Positions 31,355 to 40,400 of a stretch of 64,000 nt of DNA are shown here, piece by piece; positions within the stretch are counted from its first letter, which is position 1, and the number at the start of each line of letters is the position of its first letter. This DNA comes from Lachnospira pectinoschiza (GTDB lineage: Bacteria; Bacillota; Clostridia; Lachnospirales; Lachnospiraceae), in NCBI RefSeq assembly GCF_900103815.1, contig NZ_FNHZ01000001.1:1-64000 (forward strand). The letters run 5' to 3'. Both the position numbers and the translations under genes were made by a program. Under the pieces are notes generated by a model. It worked only from the letters and a program-made list of their open reading frames with translations. It was not told the DNA's origin and ran no database searches.

Positions 31355-32533
31355 ATGACAGAATACGAGAAAGTAGCGTTGGCTATGTATGAAACTGTTG
31401 ATGAGGTTGATGAAGGTCATAATGTTAGTTTAGTTAGAAGTTTGGTAGATAATCAATTTTATGTAAAAAAAGAACTAGAAAACTATAATAAGAAAATATA
31501 TGACTACCTCAAGGAAACGAGAAACGTTTTCTTTCCTATCATTAGTGAATGTATATTAGATGATGAGAATTTTTCTGATGATAAGGAATTAAACGAAAAA
31601 TTAATCATTATAGAGGAGTACATAAGCGGGGAAACTCTAAGCAAAAAAATTGAAAAAAACGGACATCTTTCCGAGGATGAAAGTGTTAAAATAATAATAG
31701 ATATCTGTAAGGGCTTGCAACATTTGCATAAAAAGAACTTCATAAATAGAGATATAAAACCAGATAATATTATTATTACTAGAACTGGGGAAGTTAAAAT
31801 TGTAGATGTGGATTCTGGTAAAGAGATTAATAGGGAAGCCAATACAGATACCAGATTTATTGGAACGCCTGAATACTTTGCGCCAGAACAGATTGGACTT
31901 GGTTTTCACTCCTCTGATGAAAGAACTGACATATATGCTTTAGGAATAGTTTTCAATGAGATGTTAACAGGAGACTATCCTAAGATTAGGATTGCAAGTG
32001 GGGTATATAAGGAGATTATTCGAAAGGCAACTAAACTAGAGCCGGAAGAGAGATTTAAAGATATCGATGAATTTATGAAGGCGATTATGTTTTGCTATAA
32101 GAATCATATGCCTTATAATTTGAAGTTGCTCTATGATAGCAAAATGCTACGCAAAATGAATAGTCGTTTTAACACTAAAAGTTTGAAGCTACCAGGATTT
32201 AGATCTGGCAACAAAAAGAAGGCAATTATTGCGGTGATTTATTATATTGCTAGTTTTTTGTTTTCGTGTAGTTGCTATTTTCCAAGCGTTCCTAAAGATT
32301 ATAAGTTTCTTGAAGGAATGATATATACGACATACCTTACTTTGGCTTTTTGGTTCTTATTTTTTTGGATCGGCAATTATCGCGGCATTAGAGATAGGCT
32401 ACCTTTAATGAAAACTAATAATAGAGTATTGTATTTTACATTAGCTATAATTTGGTATTTTGTAATTATTTTACTAGTATTTACTGTTGTAGCATTTATA
32501 TGGAGTAGTTTAGAGTCAATACTATTAATCTAG
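31355..32533 (+). CDS. Membrane Ser/Thr protein kinase, atypical motifs
   Basis: A 392-aa Hanks-type kinase with a cytoplasmic catalytic domain (about residues 5-255) and about three membrane segments at the C-terminus (AIIAVIYYIASFLFS, LTLAFWFLFFWIG, FTLAIIWYFVIILLVFTVVAF). The ATP-site lysine is probably in FYVKKELE; a Gly-rich loop is not obvious. The catalytic loop reads FINRDIKPDN, with N131 in place of the usual His and D133 kept. The metal motif reads DVDS at D151 instead of DFG. Activation end: GTPEYFAPEQ. The key aspartates remain, so activity is possible but altered. No PASTA repeats, unlike PrkC. It faces a divergent XRE regulator; a DUF4190-like gene follows. Confidence 0.87.
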   Translation: MTEYEKVALAMYETVDEVDEGHNVSLVRSLVDNQFYVKKELENYNKKIYDYLKETRNVFFPIISECILDDENFSDDKELNEKLIIIEEYISGETLSKKIEKNGHLSEDESVKIIIDICKGLQHLHKKNFINRDIKPDNIIITRTGEVKIVDVDSGKEINREANTDTRFIGTPEYFAPEQIGLGFHSSDERTDIYALGIVFNEMLTGDYPKIRIASGVYKEIIRKATKLEPEERFKDIDEFMKAIMFCYKNHMPYNLKLLYDSKMLRKMNSRFNTKSLKLPGFRSGNKKKAIIAVIYYIASFLFSCSCYFPSVPKDYKFLEGMIYTTYLTLAFWFLFFWIGNYRGIRDRLPLMKTNNRVLYFTLAIIWYFVIILLVFTVVAFIWSSLESILLI

Positions 32534-32617
32534 GTTAAAAGTCCGCTGTCAGCGTACCCATTGCAATAGGAAAATTGATATTCTCGTTAAGTAAAAAATA
32601 ACGAGGAGGTCATTTTT

Positions 32618-33253
32618 ATGGCAGAGGAAATGAAAAACGAAGTAAAAAAGGAAAAAAGACACAGTGGTTTTGCAACTGCAGCATTAGTATTAGGTATTGT
32701 TGCAATTGTATTATCCTTCATTCCAATTATCAACAACGCAGCGTTTGTTCTTGGCGTGTTGGCAGCAATTTTTGGATTGGTAAGTTTAATTAAGAGAGCT
32801 AGTAAGGCAAGTGCATTTGTTGGCTTAGTTCTTGGTGTTGCTGCTTGTGCTATTACACTTTACATGCAGGAAAGTGTATCTAAGGCAGTAGATGACGCAA
32901 TTAGCGAAGTAGATTCCGCTTTTGATGATATAGACGGATCTAACACAGATCAGTTATTAGAGAAATCTATTAAGGTTTCTTTTGGCGCATTTAGTGTTGA
33001 TAATAGCGAATTTATAACTTCAACAAAGTTACCAGTAACAGTAACTAACCTTGAAGCCGAAACAACAAGTTATTCAATTCATGTAGAAGCCGTTGATGCT
33101 AATGGCAGCAGAATTGGTGATGACTATGTTTACGTTAATGATTTGGGAGCTAATCAGAGCCAGGTCTTTGATTGTTTCGAATATATATCAAGTGATGAAA
33201 TTGCAAGCTATGAAGCTGCTTCATTTAAAGTAGTGGAGGTGAGCAAGTACTAA
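32618..33253 (+). CDS. DUF4190-like two-TM protein with external domain
   Basis: A 211-aa membrane protein. A charged N-terminus (KNEVKKEKRHSG) is followed by two hydrophobic segments separated by a short turn (FATAALVLGIVAIVLSFIPIINNAAFVLGVLAAIFGLVSLI, then AFVGLVLGVAACAITLYM), the DUF4190 pattern with its Gly-rich LGI/LGV motifs. Residues 90-211 form a probably external beta-rich domain similar to DUF4352/FxLYD-type folds (VSFGAFSVDNSEF...LPVTVTNLEAETTSYSIHVEAVD). It follows the kinase by 84 bp on the same strand and may be functionally tied to it. RBS GAGGAGGT. Role unknown. Confidence 0.75.
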   Translation: MAEEMKNEVKKEKRHSGFATAALVLGIVAIVLSFIPIINNAAFVLGVLAAIFGLVSLIKRASKASAFVGLVLGVAACAITLYMQESVSKAVDDAISEVDSAFDDIDGSNTDQLLEKSIKVSFGAFSVDNSEFITSTKLPVTVTNLEAETTSYSIHVEAVDANGSRIGDDYVYVNDLGANQSQVFDCFEYISSDEIASYEAASFKVVEVSKY

Positions 33254-33271
33254 AAAAATAAGGAGGCATTT

Positions 33272-34234
33272 ATGGAAATTTTAATGTTGGAATCTAGCGT
33301 TTATGGTGATGATATTTCGTTAGATAAGTTTGATAAGTTAGGAAATGTGACAAAATATGAGCAATCTAATCCTAGTGAGGCTCTAGAAAGACTAAAGAAA
33401 CACAATCCTGACGTAGTAATTGTAAACAAGATTCTCATGAACAAGGAGGCCATAGATGCCGCTCCGAATTTGAAAGTAATTGCAGAAGCTGCAACAGGCT
33501 ATAATAATATTGATATTGAATATGCTAAAGAAAAAGGTATTAGAGTGGCAAATGTAGCAGGCTATTCTACAGATTCAGTGGTACAGCATACATTTGCACT
33601 ACTCTTTTATCTTTATGAAAAAATGAGACATTACGACGAGTTCGTTAAGGACGGAAGTTACGCTAACTGGCCAGTATTCTCATATTTTAATAACATTTTT
33701 TATGAATTAAAAGGTAAGAAATGGGGTATTGTAGGGCTTGGAAATATAGGCTCAAAGGTAGCTAAAATCGCTGCAGATTTTGGTTGCGAAGTGTTAACTT
33801 ACTCAGCAAGTGGTCACAAATACGACAGTCCATATAGACAGGTGGAACTCGACGAATTATTGAAAGAATCGGACATTATTTCAATTCATGCACCACTTAA
33901 TGAATACACTAATAACTTATTTAATTATGAAAATCTTTCTAAGATGAAGAAGAGTGCGGTTTTACTTAACTTAGGTCGTGGACCTATTGTTAACGATGCA
34001 GATTTAGCTAAGGCTTTAGAAGAGGGAAGAATTAGTGCTGCAGGTCTTGACGTAATTAGCGTAGAGCCAATTGCTAAGGACAATCCACTCCTTAAGATTA
34101 AGGATAGCGACAAGTTAATCATTACACCTCATATTGCATGGGCAACTCATGAGGCAAGAGAAAGATTAATGGATGAGATTTATGAAAATATAGTCGCATA
34201 CTTCGATGGTCGTGAAAGAAACGTTATTGTATAA
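33272..34234 (+). CDS. D-isomer 2-hydroxyacid dehydrogenase
   Basis: A 320-aa NAD-dependent dehydrogenase that interconverts 2-oxo and D-2-hydroxy acids. The Rossmann motif GLGNIGSKVAKIAADFG is near residues 154-170. The family signature LLNLGRGPIVNDADLAKALEEG contains the Arg-Gly pair; the catalytic Glu lies in the GLDVISVEP segment and the His in ITPHIAWATHEAR (His near residue 290). Closest in style to glycerate/hydroxypyruvate reductases and lactate-dehydrogenase-like Clostridial enzymes; the acid used is not evident. AAGGAGGC precedes the ATG, 18 bp after the DUF4190 gene. It ends in its own terminator. Confidence 0.92.
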   Translation: MEILMLESSVYGDDISLDKFDKLGNVTKYEQSNPSEALERLKKHNPDVVIVNKILMNKEAIDAAPNLKVIAEAATGYNNIDIEYAKEKGIRVANVAGYSTDSVVQHTFALLFYLYEKMRHYDEFVKDGSYANWPVFSYFNNIFYELKGKKWGIVGLGNIGSKVAKIAADFGCEVLTYSASGHKYDSPYRQVELDELLKESDIISIHAPLNEYTNNLFNYENLSKMKKSAVLLNLGRGPIVNDADLAKALEEGRISAAGLDVISVEPIAKDNPLLKIKDSDKLIITPHIAWATHEARERLMDEIYENIVAYFDGRERNVIV

Positions 34235-34301
34235 AAATGCATAACCTCTTTGTTAATTAATCATTATATAACGCTTCTTCTGACATAGAGGAATATTCCA
34301 A

Positions 34302-34338
34302 AACAGCTCCTAGCTTGCATGGCTGGGAGCTGTTATTT
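34302..34338 (+). terminator. Terminator of the hydroxyacid dehydrogenase gene
   Basis: AACAGCTCCTAGC (34302-34314) pairs with GCTGGGAGCTGTT (34322-34334), followed by ATTTGC. A small ACAAGCT/AGCTTGT hairpin lies 15 bp further on. Confidence 0.7.
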
Positions 34339-34376
34339 GCATAATCTGACAAGCTCGATAGCTTGTATATATAAAT

Positions 34377-34428
34377 AAAAATGTCGCTTTTATTCAAAAC
34401 TTTAGTTTGAATAAAAGCGACATTTTAT
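34377..34428. terminator. Long bidirectional terminator
   Basis: A 21-bp perfect stem (34377-34397-type arm with its complement ending at 34426), flanked by T- and A-rich DNA. It probably serves the two - strand membrane genes. Confidence 0.8.
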
Positions 34429-34462
34429 TGTTATTATTGTCAATCTAGCATAGTTGAAAAAT

Positions 34463-34819
34463 TTAGTTTGCCTTCTTAAAGCTGTCCTTCTTAGATACAT
34501 TTTCATTCTGCTTTAAGAAAAGTTCAGACTTTAATGTTCCTAGTGGATCAGTAATTAACATATAAACTAGCCATATAATAAGAGCAAGCACAACTACTGA
34601 TAAACCAAGAAATGTATCGTTTAACATATCAGCTGCGCTAGGTGTAAAGTAAGCAGCTTTTAATTCTGCATATTCAAAAATAGCATCTCCAAGCCACATA
34701 AGGGAAGCTCCCCAATATAACCAAATAAGAATTCCACATTTTAACTGGCGAGCCTTTGGATTTACGTACCAAATTACTGTAGCAATAATTGCTGCAATTG
34801 TGGATATAAGTAATGTCAT
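34463..34819 (-). CDS. Small membrane protein, hypothetical
   Basis: A 118-aa protein with three to four hydrophobic segments: TLLISTIAAIIATVIWY, ILIWLYWGASLMWLGDAIFEY and FLGLSVVVLALIIWLVYMLI, then a charged tail ending SFKKAN. The first segment and Trp-rich second segment resemble small conserved membrane proteins that travel in pairs in Clostridia. It is 40 bp downstream of another small membrane gene in the same direction, suggesting a two-gene operon. I do not recognise a function. Confidence 0.65.
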   Translation of the reverse strand: MTLLISTIAAIIATVIWYVNPKARQLKCGILIWLYWGASLMWLGDAIFEYAELKAAYFTPSAADMLNDTFLGLSVVVLALIIWLVYMLITDPLGTLKSELFLKQNENVSKKDSFKKAN

Positions 34820-34859
34820 AAATATTCCCCTTTTATTTTTAGTTATTAGTGTTAGCTAA

Positions 34860-35246
34860 TTAGTTAGCCTTTGCCTTTAATAGCTTCTTTTCCATTGCTG
34901 AAACTACAGCTAACATTCCAATCCATACAACTAGGATAATACCTGTCATTGTGACACCAACAGTTGCCATTTCATGGAACATATCAGCCATTGATGCAGA
35001 ATCCTCCATTGCTGTTAAGAATGGGAAGAAAGGAACAACCTCTCCGTGCCAAACATGCTCAAATGCGAGTAAAACTGCCCCACCGAGTAACATTTTCACT
35101 AACCAAGATAACTTTCTTGATACTGGAATAGCCTGAATCTGCTCACTGCTTTTTTCTTTGTTATCCTGTTTTTCATTCTTTTTTGCAACCTTAGAAGCGA
35201 CGCCTGCTGCAACTGCTCCTGCTGTTGGAACTAAAAAACATGCCAT
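34860..35246 (-). CDS. Small membrane protein, hypothetical
   Basis: A 128-aa protein with an N-terminal hydrophobic stretch (FLVPTAGAVAAGVASKVA), a Lys/Glu/Gln-rich segment (KKNEKQDNKEKSSEQIQ), a helix LVKMLLGGAVLLAFEHVWHGEVVPFFPFL containing two His and a Glu that could bind metal, and a final helix TVGVTMTGIILVVWIGMLAVV. First gene of a pair; the AAGGAGGG start is clear. Its promoter is back-to-back with that of the HAD gene, and a 17-bp palindrome lies between. No function is assigned. Confidence 0.65.
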   Translation of the reverse strand: MACFLVPTAGAVAAGVASKVAKKNEKQDNKEKSSEQIQAIPVSRKLSWLVKMLLGGAVLLAFEHVWHGEVVPFFPFLTAMEDSASMADMFHEMATVGVTMTGIILVVWIGMLAVVSAMEKKLLKAKAN

Positions 35247-35295
35247 AAAAATCCCTCCTTAAATATTATCTAAAAATAGTTTAAATAACATTCTA

Positions 35296-35324
35296 ATAAT
35301 AGCACAATGTTGTCTAATAAACAA
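35296..35324 (-). promoter_or_regulatory. Promoter of the membrane-protein pair
   Basis: Minus-strand TTGTTT (35324-35319), 17-bp spacer, TATTAT (35301-35296). It overlaps the divergent HAD promoter. Confidence 0.5.
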
Positions 35325-35338
35325 CGTAATGGTATAAT
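35310..35338 (+). promoter_or_regulatory. Promoter of the HAD phosphatase gene
   Basis: TTGTCT (35310-35315), 17-bp spacer, perfect TATAAT (35333-35338). Confidence 0.65.
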
Positions 35339-35355
35339 CTTAAACAATGTTTAAG
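35339..35355. promoter_or_regulatory. 17-bp palindromic operator
   Basis: CTTAAACA-A-TGTTTAAG is a perfect palindrome starting directly after the -10 of the HAD promoter, a position where a bound dimer would block initiation. A TetR-type site is the best guess; no such regulator gene is adjacent. Confidence 0.5.
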
Positions 35356-35411
35356 ACGGAAAAAATTTTTGTCTTAATAGGAAATTTTTGAAAGAAAAGG
35401 ACATTTTTACA

Positions 35412-36056
35412 ATGTATAATTACGTATTTTTTGATTTGGATGGAACATTGACACAGTCTGAATTTGGCATTTTACAGGCCATTGAATATACCCTAAAAAA
35501 GATGGGAGAGGAGGAGACTAGCAAGGAAACAATGCTCAAATTTATCGGCCCTCCTCTTTATGATTCTTTCGTGGGAATTCTTGGTTACGATGATGAAAAG
35601 GCCAACAAGGGCGTGAAGATTTTCAGAGAATATTATGAATCTACAACTCTTTTCAACGCTCCGCTCTACGAGGGCATCGAAGAGGTTTTAAAGAAGCTAC
35701 ATGCTAAGGGTAAGAAGCTTTACGTGGTGACTTCAAAGGTTGAGCGCATGGCCAAGGCAATCGTTGACCACTTCGGCATCGACAAGTATTTTGCTGGAGT
35801 TGTGGGTTCAGATCCTAACTCAAAGACTCACGGCAAGGACGAGCTTATTCGTCGAGTTTTTGCCATGGAAAATGTAGACGATATCTCTACTTGTGTCATG
35901 ATTGGGGACAGACTTTTCGACATTAACGCCGCTAACAAGGTGGGCATAGATTCAATCGGTGCAGAGTACGGCTACGGAACTCGCAAGGAATTAGAAGATT
36001 GCGGTTCTACATATATCGTGGAAAAGCCAATGGAGATTTTAGACATTGTGGGCTAG
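35412..36056 (+). CDS. HAD-family hydrolase, phosphoglycolate phosphatase-like
   Basis: A 214-aa haloacid-dehalogenase-superfamily phosphatase. Motif I FFDLDGTLTQSE (residues 6-17, nucleophile Asp8), cap domain about 17-85, motif II VVTSKVERM (about 107), motif III Lys near GKDELI, and motif IV MIGDRLFDINAANKVG (about 160-175). The order and size fit Gph/PpaX-type proteins acting on small phosphoesters. The start MYNYVFFDLDG is chosen: AAAAGGA precedes it at 10 nt, while the upstream TTG in frame has no RBS. Monocistronic, under a promoter with a palindromic operator. Confidence 0.88.
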   Translation: MYNYVFFDLDGTLTQSEFGILQAIEYTLKKMGEEETSKETMLKFIGPPLYDSFVGILGYDDEKANKGVKIFREYYESTTLFNAPLYEGIEEVLKKLHAKGKKLYVVTSKVERMAKAIVDHFGIDKYFAGVVGSDPNSKTHGKDELIRRVFAMENVDDISTCVMIGDRLFDINAANKVGIDSIGAEYGYGTRKELEDCGSTYIVEKPMEILDIVG

Positions 36057-36207
36057 TGGAAAGCTAGTTGCTTTTGTGGATTATGGCTATTAAAAACTAA
36101 GGCTTTGTGGATTATCCGTTTTTAATTGTATGGAAAATACTAATTTACATGCGGAAAGATGCTAAATTGTCACAATCCGCAAGGTTTTAGAGATAAGGAG
36201 ATAGAAG

Positions 36208-36711
36208 ATGGCAGAGTTAACAACCCTCATTTATTTGAAAAAAAACGACAGTTATCTCATGCTTCATAGAGTTTCAAAAAAGCATGATATCAACAAGGAT
36301 AAGTGGCTTGGAATTGGTGGTCACTTCGAGGCTTATGAAAGTCCAAGTGAATGCATTATAAGAGAAGTCAAGGAAGAAACAGGTTACACAGTAAATAAGC
36401 CAGACTTCCGTGGCATTGTGACTTTCGTTGCCTTTGACAACAGGGAAGACTACGAAAAGAAGCAAAACGGAATCTGCGAATACGTACACGTATTCTTATC
36501 AGAAGATTTCTCAGGAGATGAGGAAACTTGTGGCACTAATTTCCCTTGTGATGAAGGCAAGTTAAAGTGGGTGAAGATAAAAGACATCTACGACCTTCCA
36601 ATATGGGAAGGCGACAAGCTCTTCTTAAAGGCATTAGAAGAAGATAGAGAATTCTTCAACCTTAAGTTGATTTATGTAGGAAATGAATTAGTAGAACATG
36701 AGTGGTTCTAA
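36208..36711 (+). CDS. NUDIX hydrolase (8-oxo-dGTP diphosphatase-like)
   Basis: A 167-aa NUDIX pyrophosphohydrolase. The Nudix box GGHFEAYESPSECIIREVKEETGY (about residues 37-60, written here as a 24-residue span with key residues G38, E43, R51, E52, E54, E55) is complete. LKKNDSYLMLHRVSKKHDINKDKWLGIGGH before it is the MutT/YjhB-type beta sheet that reads damaged or modified nucleotides. The C-terminal KWVKIKDIYDLPIWEGDKLFLKAL is standard for the 8-oxo-dGTP group. RBS AAGGAGATAG. It ends in a GC-rich terminator and then the array spacer. Confidence 0.9.
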   Translation: MAELTTLIYLKKNDSYLMLHRVSKKHDINKDKWLGIGGHFEAYESPSECIIREVKEETGYTVNKPDFRGIVTFVAFDNREDYEKKQNGICEYVHVFLSEDFSGDEETCGTNFPCDEGKLKWVKIKDIYDLPIWEGDKLFLKALEEDREFFNLKLIYVGNELVEHEWF

Positions 36712-36723
36712 GATAGGATAGGG

Positions 36724-36763
36724 AAGCCCCCGCCAATGCGAAGCATTGGTGGGGGCTTTGTTG
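36724..36763 (+). terminator. Terminator of the NUDIX gene
   Basis: A 16-bp GC-rich stem (36724-36739 with 36743-36758) with a GAA loop, followed by TTGTTGTG. Confidence 0.75.
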
Positions 36764-36833
36764 TGCTGATGGGGGGAAGATATTTGATGAGAAGTGAGTA
36801 AATATTTGTTAGGCTGTTTCTTTTGGCTGGGGG

Positions 36834-37266
36834 ATTGTGCCTTTTGTGTGTGATATCTCTCATTTCAGCCACAGTTGTGTAGGAAACTGCGAGGGGGTGT
36901 TTACTTAATATGGGGGACTTGTGCCTTTCGTGTGTGATATCTCTCATTTCAGCCATCAACTTCCGGGACTTAACAGAGAAATTTAGCTTACAAAAAGCAA
37001 GTTTGTGCTTCCCGGAGCGAAAAACACTAAAAAAGGGCACAGCAATTCCCACAGCTGTAATGCTTATAAAAGCGAGTTTGTGCTTCCCAGAAGCTTAACG
37101 CGGGAAAAAAGGCACAGAAAATTCCGCAAGGAAATAGTGGAAAAAGCTTGTTTGTGCCTTTAGGGACGAGATAGAAGAAAAAGAGCACAAGGAATAGAGG
37201 GTAGCTTCCAAGAATTTAATAGAATTTGTGCCTGAAAGTGCGAGAAAAGCAAGTTGGGGGCACAAA
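36834..37266. repeat. Array 1: alternating TTTGTGC / GCACAAA motifs
   Basis: The motif (T)TTGTGC starts at 36834, 36918, 37002, 37077, 37151 and 37225 (steps 84, 84, 75, 74, 74). Its reverse complement GCACA(AA) starts at 37037, 37112, 37185 and 37260, always 34-35 bp after a forward copy; the first two units have the degenerate GCCACA and GCCATCA at the same offset. The first two units also share a 37-nt direct repeat with one mismatch (36835-36871 and 36919-36955). The spacer lies between converging NUDIX and carB genes. No gene is supported in it. Confidence 0.75.
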
Positions 37267-37360
37267 TCCCCGGGAAATGCTAGCCAGACGGGACGACACC
37301 AAGCCCCACTACGAACAAAAACCCGGGAGGCAGCAACACCCGGGAAGCACCCCCACCACT
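37267..37360. other. GC-rich, T-poor patch
   Basis: A stretch with few T on the + strand, containing CCCGGG-N11-CCCGGG and ACGGGACGACACC (37288-37300), which nearly matches two copies at 58577 and 58610. Non-coding; function unknown. Confidence 0.5.
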
Positions 37361-37402
37361 AAAAAAGATGGCCAAAGCGCTACGCGCTTCGCCATCTTTT
37401 CC
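37361..37402 (-). terminator. Terminator of carB
   Basis: On the - strand AAAAGATGGCGAAGCGCG pairs with CGCTTTGGCCATCTTTT, followed by TTTTAG. Confidence 0.8.
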
Positions 37403-37422
37403 TTCCGCACACTAGTTTATCG

Positions 37423-40400
37423 CTAAATAGACTCCACCACTGGACTGATCAACTTATGCCAATCCTGAAGTGAGTTAACCTCGCTATCTTTTCTAGCCTT
37501 GTGGGCTTCATTAATTGTCTTGATTCCTGTAGCTGCGGCCTTGGCAGCTGCAACGGTTGTGATATATGGAATCTTAGCCTTAACGGCTGCTTTTCTTAAG
37601 TAAGAATCATCATAGGCGGAATCCTTGCCAACCGGAGAGTTGACGATTAAGTCGATTTCGCCGTTATTTATTGCATCGATGATATTTGGGCGGCCCTCGT
37701 AAATCTTATAAATACGATTAGCTGGAATGCCCGCATCATTAATAATCTTGCAAGTTCCTTCCGTTGCCACGATGTTGAAGTTGCTCTCTTTAAAGAGATT
37801 TGCAATCTCAGCAATGTAAGGCTTGTCCGCCTTGTTAACTGCAATTAAAACAGTACCTGTTAAAGGAAGAGTCTGCTTTGCAGCTTCTTGAGCCTTATAG
37901 AAACTCTCGCCCTCATCCCTTGCAATACCTAAAACCTCACCAGTAGAGCGCATTTCAGGTCCAAGAAGTGGATCTACTTCAGGGAACATGTTAAATGGGA
38001 AGACGGCTTCCTTTACACCAAAGTAAGGAATGTTCTGATCCTTAAGATTTGGCACAGGAGAAGGTCTGCCAGTAATTTCTGAAGTGATGATGTCAGTGGC
38101 AAGTGGCACCATACGAATGTTACAAACCTTAGAAACCAAAGGCACAGTACGCGATGCTCTTGGATTTGCCTCAAGAACGTAAACCTTACCCTTTTCAATG
38201 GCATACTGCATATTCATAAGGCCCACAACATGCATTTCCTCAGCAATCTTTCTTGTATATTCCTTGATTGTGCGAAGAACATCTCTAGGGATGTGCTTTG
38301 AAGGAATGATACAAGCGGAATCGCCAGAATGGATGCCTGCAAGCTCGATATGTTCCATAACTGCCGGAACGTAGGCGTGGAGCCCGTCACTAATAGCATC
38401 AGCCTCACATTCAAGGGCGTGTTGTAAAAATCTATCTATAAGGATAGGTCTGTCAGGTGTTACACCTATTGCAGCCCCCATGTACTCTGTCATCTGCTCG
38501 TCATCATAAACCACTTCCATGCCACGTCCGCCAAGAACATAAGAAGGACGAACCATAACTGGATAGCCGATTTTATTTGCAATATCAATAGCATCCTTAG
38601 TGTCCACAGCCATTCCAGACTCAGGCATTGGAATTCCAAGCTTATCCATCATTGCCCTAAACTGGTCTCTATCCTCTGCAAGGTCAATAACCTCAGGGCT
38701 TGTACCAAGAATCTTAACTCCATTTTTCTTAAGCTTATTGGCAAGATTAAGAGGAGTTTGACCACCAAACTGAGCAATAATGCCCACCGGCTTCTCCTTT
38801 TTGTAAATGCTAAGCACATCCTCAAGGGTTAGTGGCTCAAAATAAAGCTTGTCCGAAGTATCATAATCAGTGGAAACCGTCTCAGGGTTACAGTTAACAA
38901 TGATAGTCTCAAATCCTAGCTTCTTTAGAGACTGTGCGGCATGAACACAACAGTAGTCAAACTCAATACCCTGGCCGATTCTGTTTGGACCACCGCCAAG
39001 AATCATAACCTTTGGCTTTTCAGAGCTGATTGGATTTTTGTCCTCGCCGTTATAAGTTGAGTAGAAGTAAGAGCTATCCTTAGTTCCAGAAACATGGACG
39101 CTATCCCAAGCCTCTAAAATGCCGGCATCCTCTCTAGCATGTCTAATGTTTGACTCAGAAACCTGTAAAATCTGGCTTAAATACTTATCAGAGAAACCAT
39201 CAAGCTTAGCCTTCTTTAAGTCCTCCTTTGCTGGAACCTTGCCAAGATAAGTAGAAACTAAGTATTCTTCCTCCTCCACAAGTTCCTTCATCTGCTCAAT
39301 AAAATATTTCTTCACCTTTGTAATTTCGTGAATTTCTTCTACGGTAGCGCCCTTTCTAAGAGCTTCATACATCATAAAATGTCTCTCTGAATTTGGTGTA
39401 TTTAACTTCATCAAGAGCTTCTCTTTTGAAAGTGTATCAAAATCTTTAACATGGCCTAAACCATATCTATTTTTTTCAAGAGAACGAATAGCCTTCTGGA
39501 AGGCCTCCTTGTAGTTCTTACCAATACTCATAACCTCGCCTACGGCGCGCATCTGAGAACCTAACTGGTCTTCAACACCCTTGAATTTTTCAAAGGCCCA
39601 TCTTGCAAATTTAACTACCACATAATCCCCGTCAGGCTTGTACTTATCAAGAGTGCCATATTTTCCACAAGGAATCTCTGAAAGAGTAAGGCCCGCTGCT
39701 AGCTTTGCTGAAACCAAGGCAATAGGGAAACCAGTTGCCTTTGAAGCAAGGGCAGAAGAACGAGAAGTTCTAGGATTAATCTCGATTACAATGATTCTAT
39801 CAGACACAGGGTCGTGAGCAAATTGGACGTTAGTTCCGCCAATTACCTGAATTGAATCAACAATTTTATAAGCCTGCTCCTGAAGTCTTTTTTGCACATC
39901 TTCAGAAATAGTAAGCATCGGAGCAGTACAGAAGGAGTCGCCAGTGTGAACTCCCATAGGATCAACATTTTCAATAAAACAAACAGTAATCATGTTGCCC
40001 TCTTTATCGCGGACAACTTCAAGTTCAAGCTCTTCCCAGCCAAGGACGCATTCCTCAACTAAAACCTGGCCCACTAAACTAGCCTGCAAGCCACGCTCGC
40101 AAACTGTCTTTAGCTCTTCCTTGTTGTAAACGATACCGCCGCCGGCACCCCCCATTGTGTAGGCAGGACGTAAAACCACTGGATAGCTAAGCTTTTCGGC
40201 GATTCGAAGGGCCTCATCCACGGAGTAGGCAACCTCTGAACGCGCCATTTCGATGCCAAGACTGTTCATGGTATTTTTAAACTCGATACGATCCTCGCCA
40301 CGCTCAATGGCATCCACCTGAACGCCGATAACCTGAACCTTGTACTTATCTAAAATCCCCTCTTTATTTAACTGGGCGCACAAATTTAAACCCGACTGTC

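Noticed and set aside
36834..37266. CRISPR-like array
   Set aside because: The repeated words are 7-10 bp, alternate in orientation and the spacers are too long and uneven; no cas genes are in the window.
37226..37426. 66-aa reading frame in the GC-rich patch
   Set aside because: It follows from T-poor composition, has no RBS and overlaps the array and the carB terminator.
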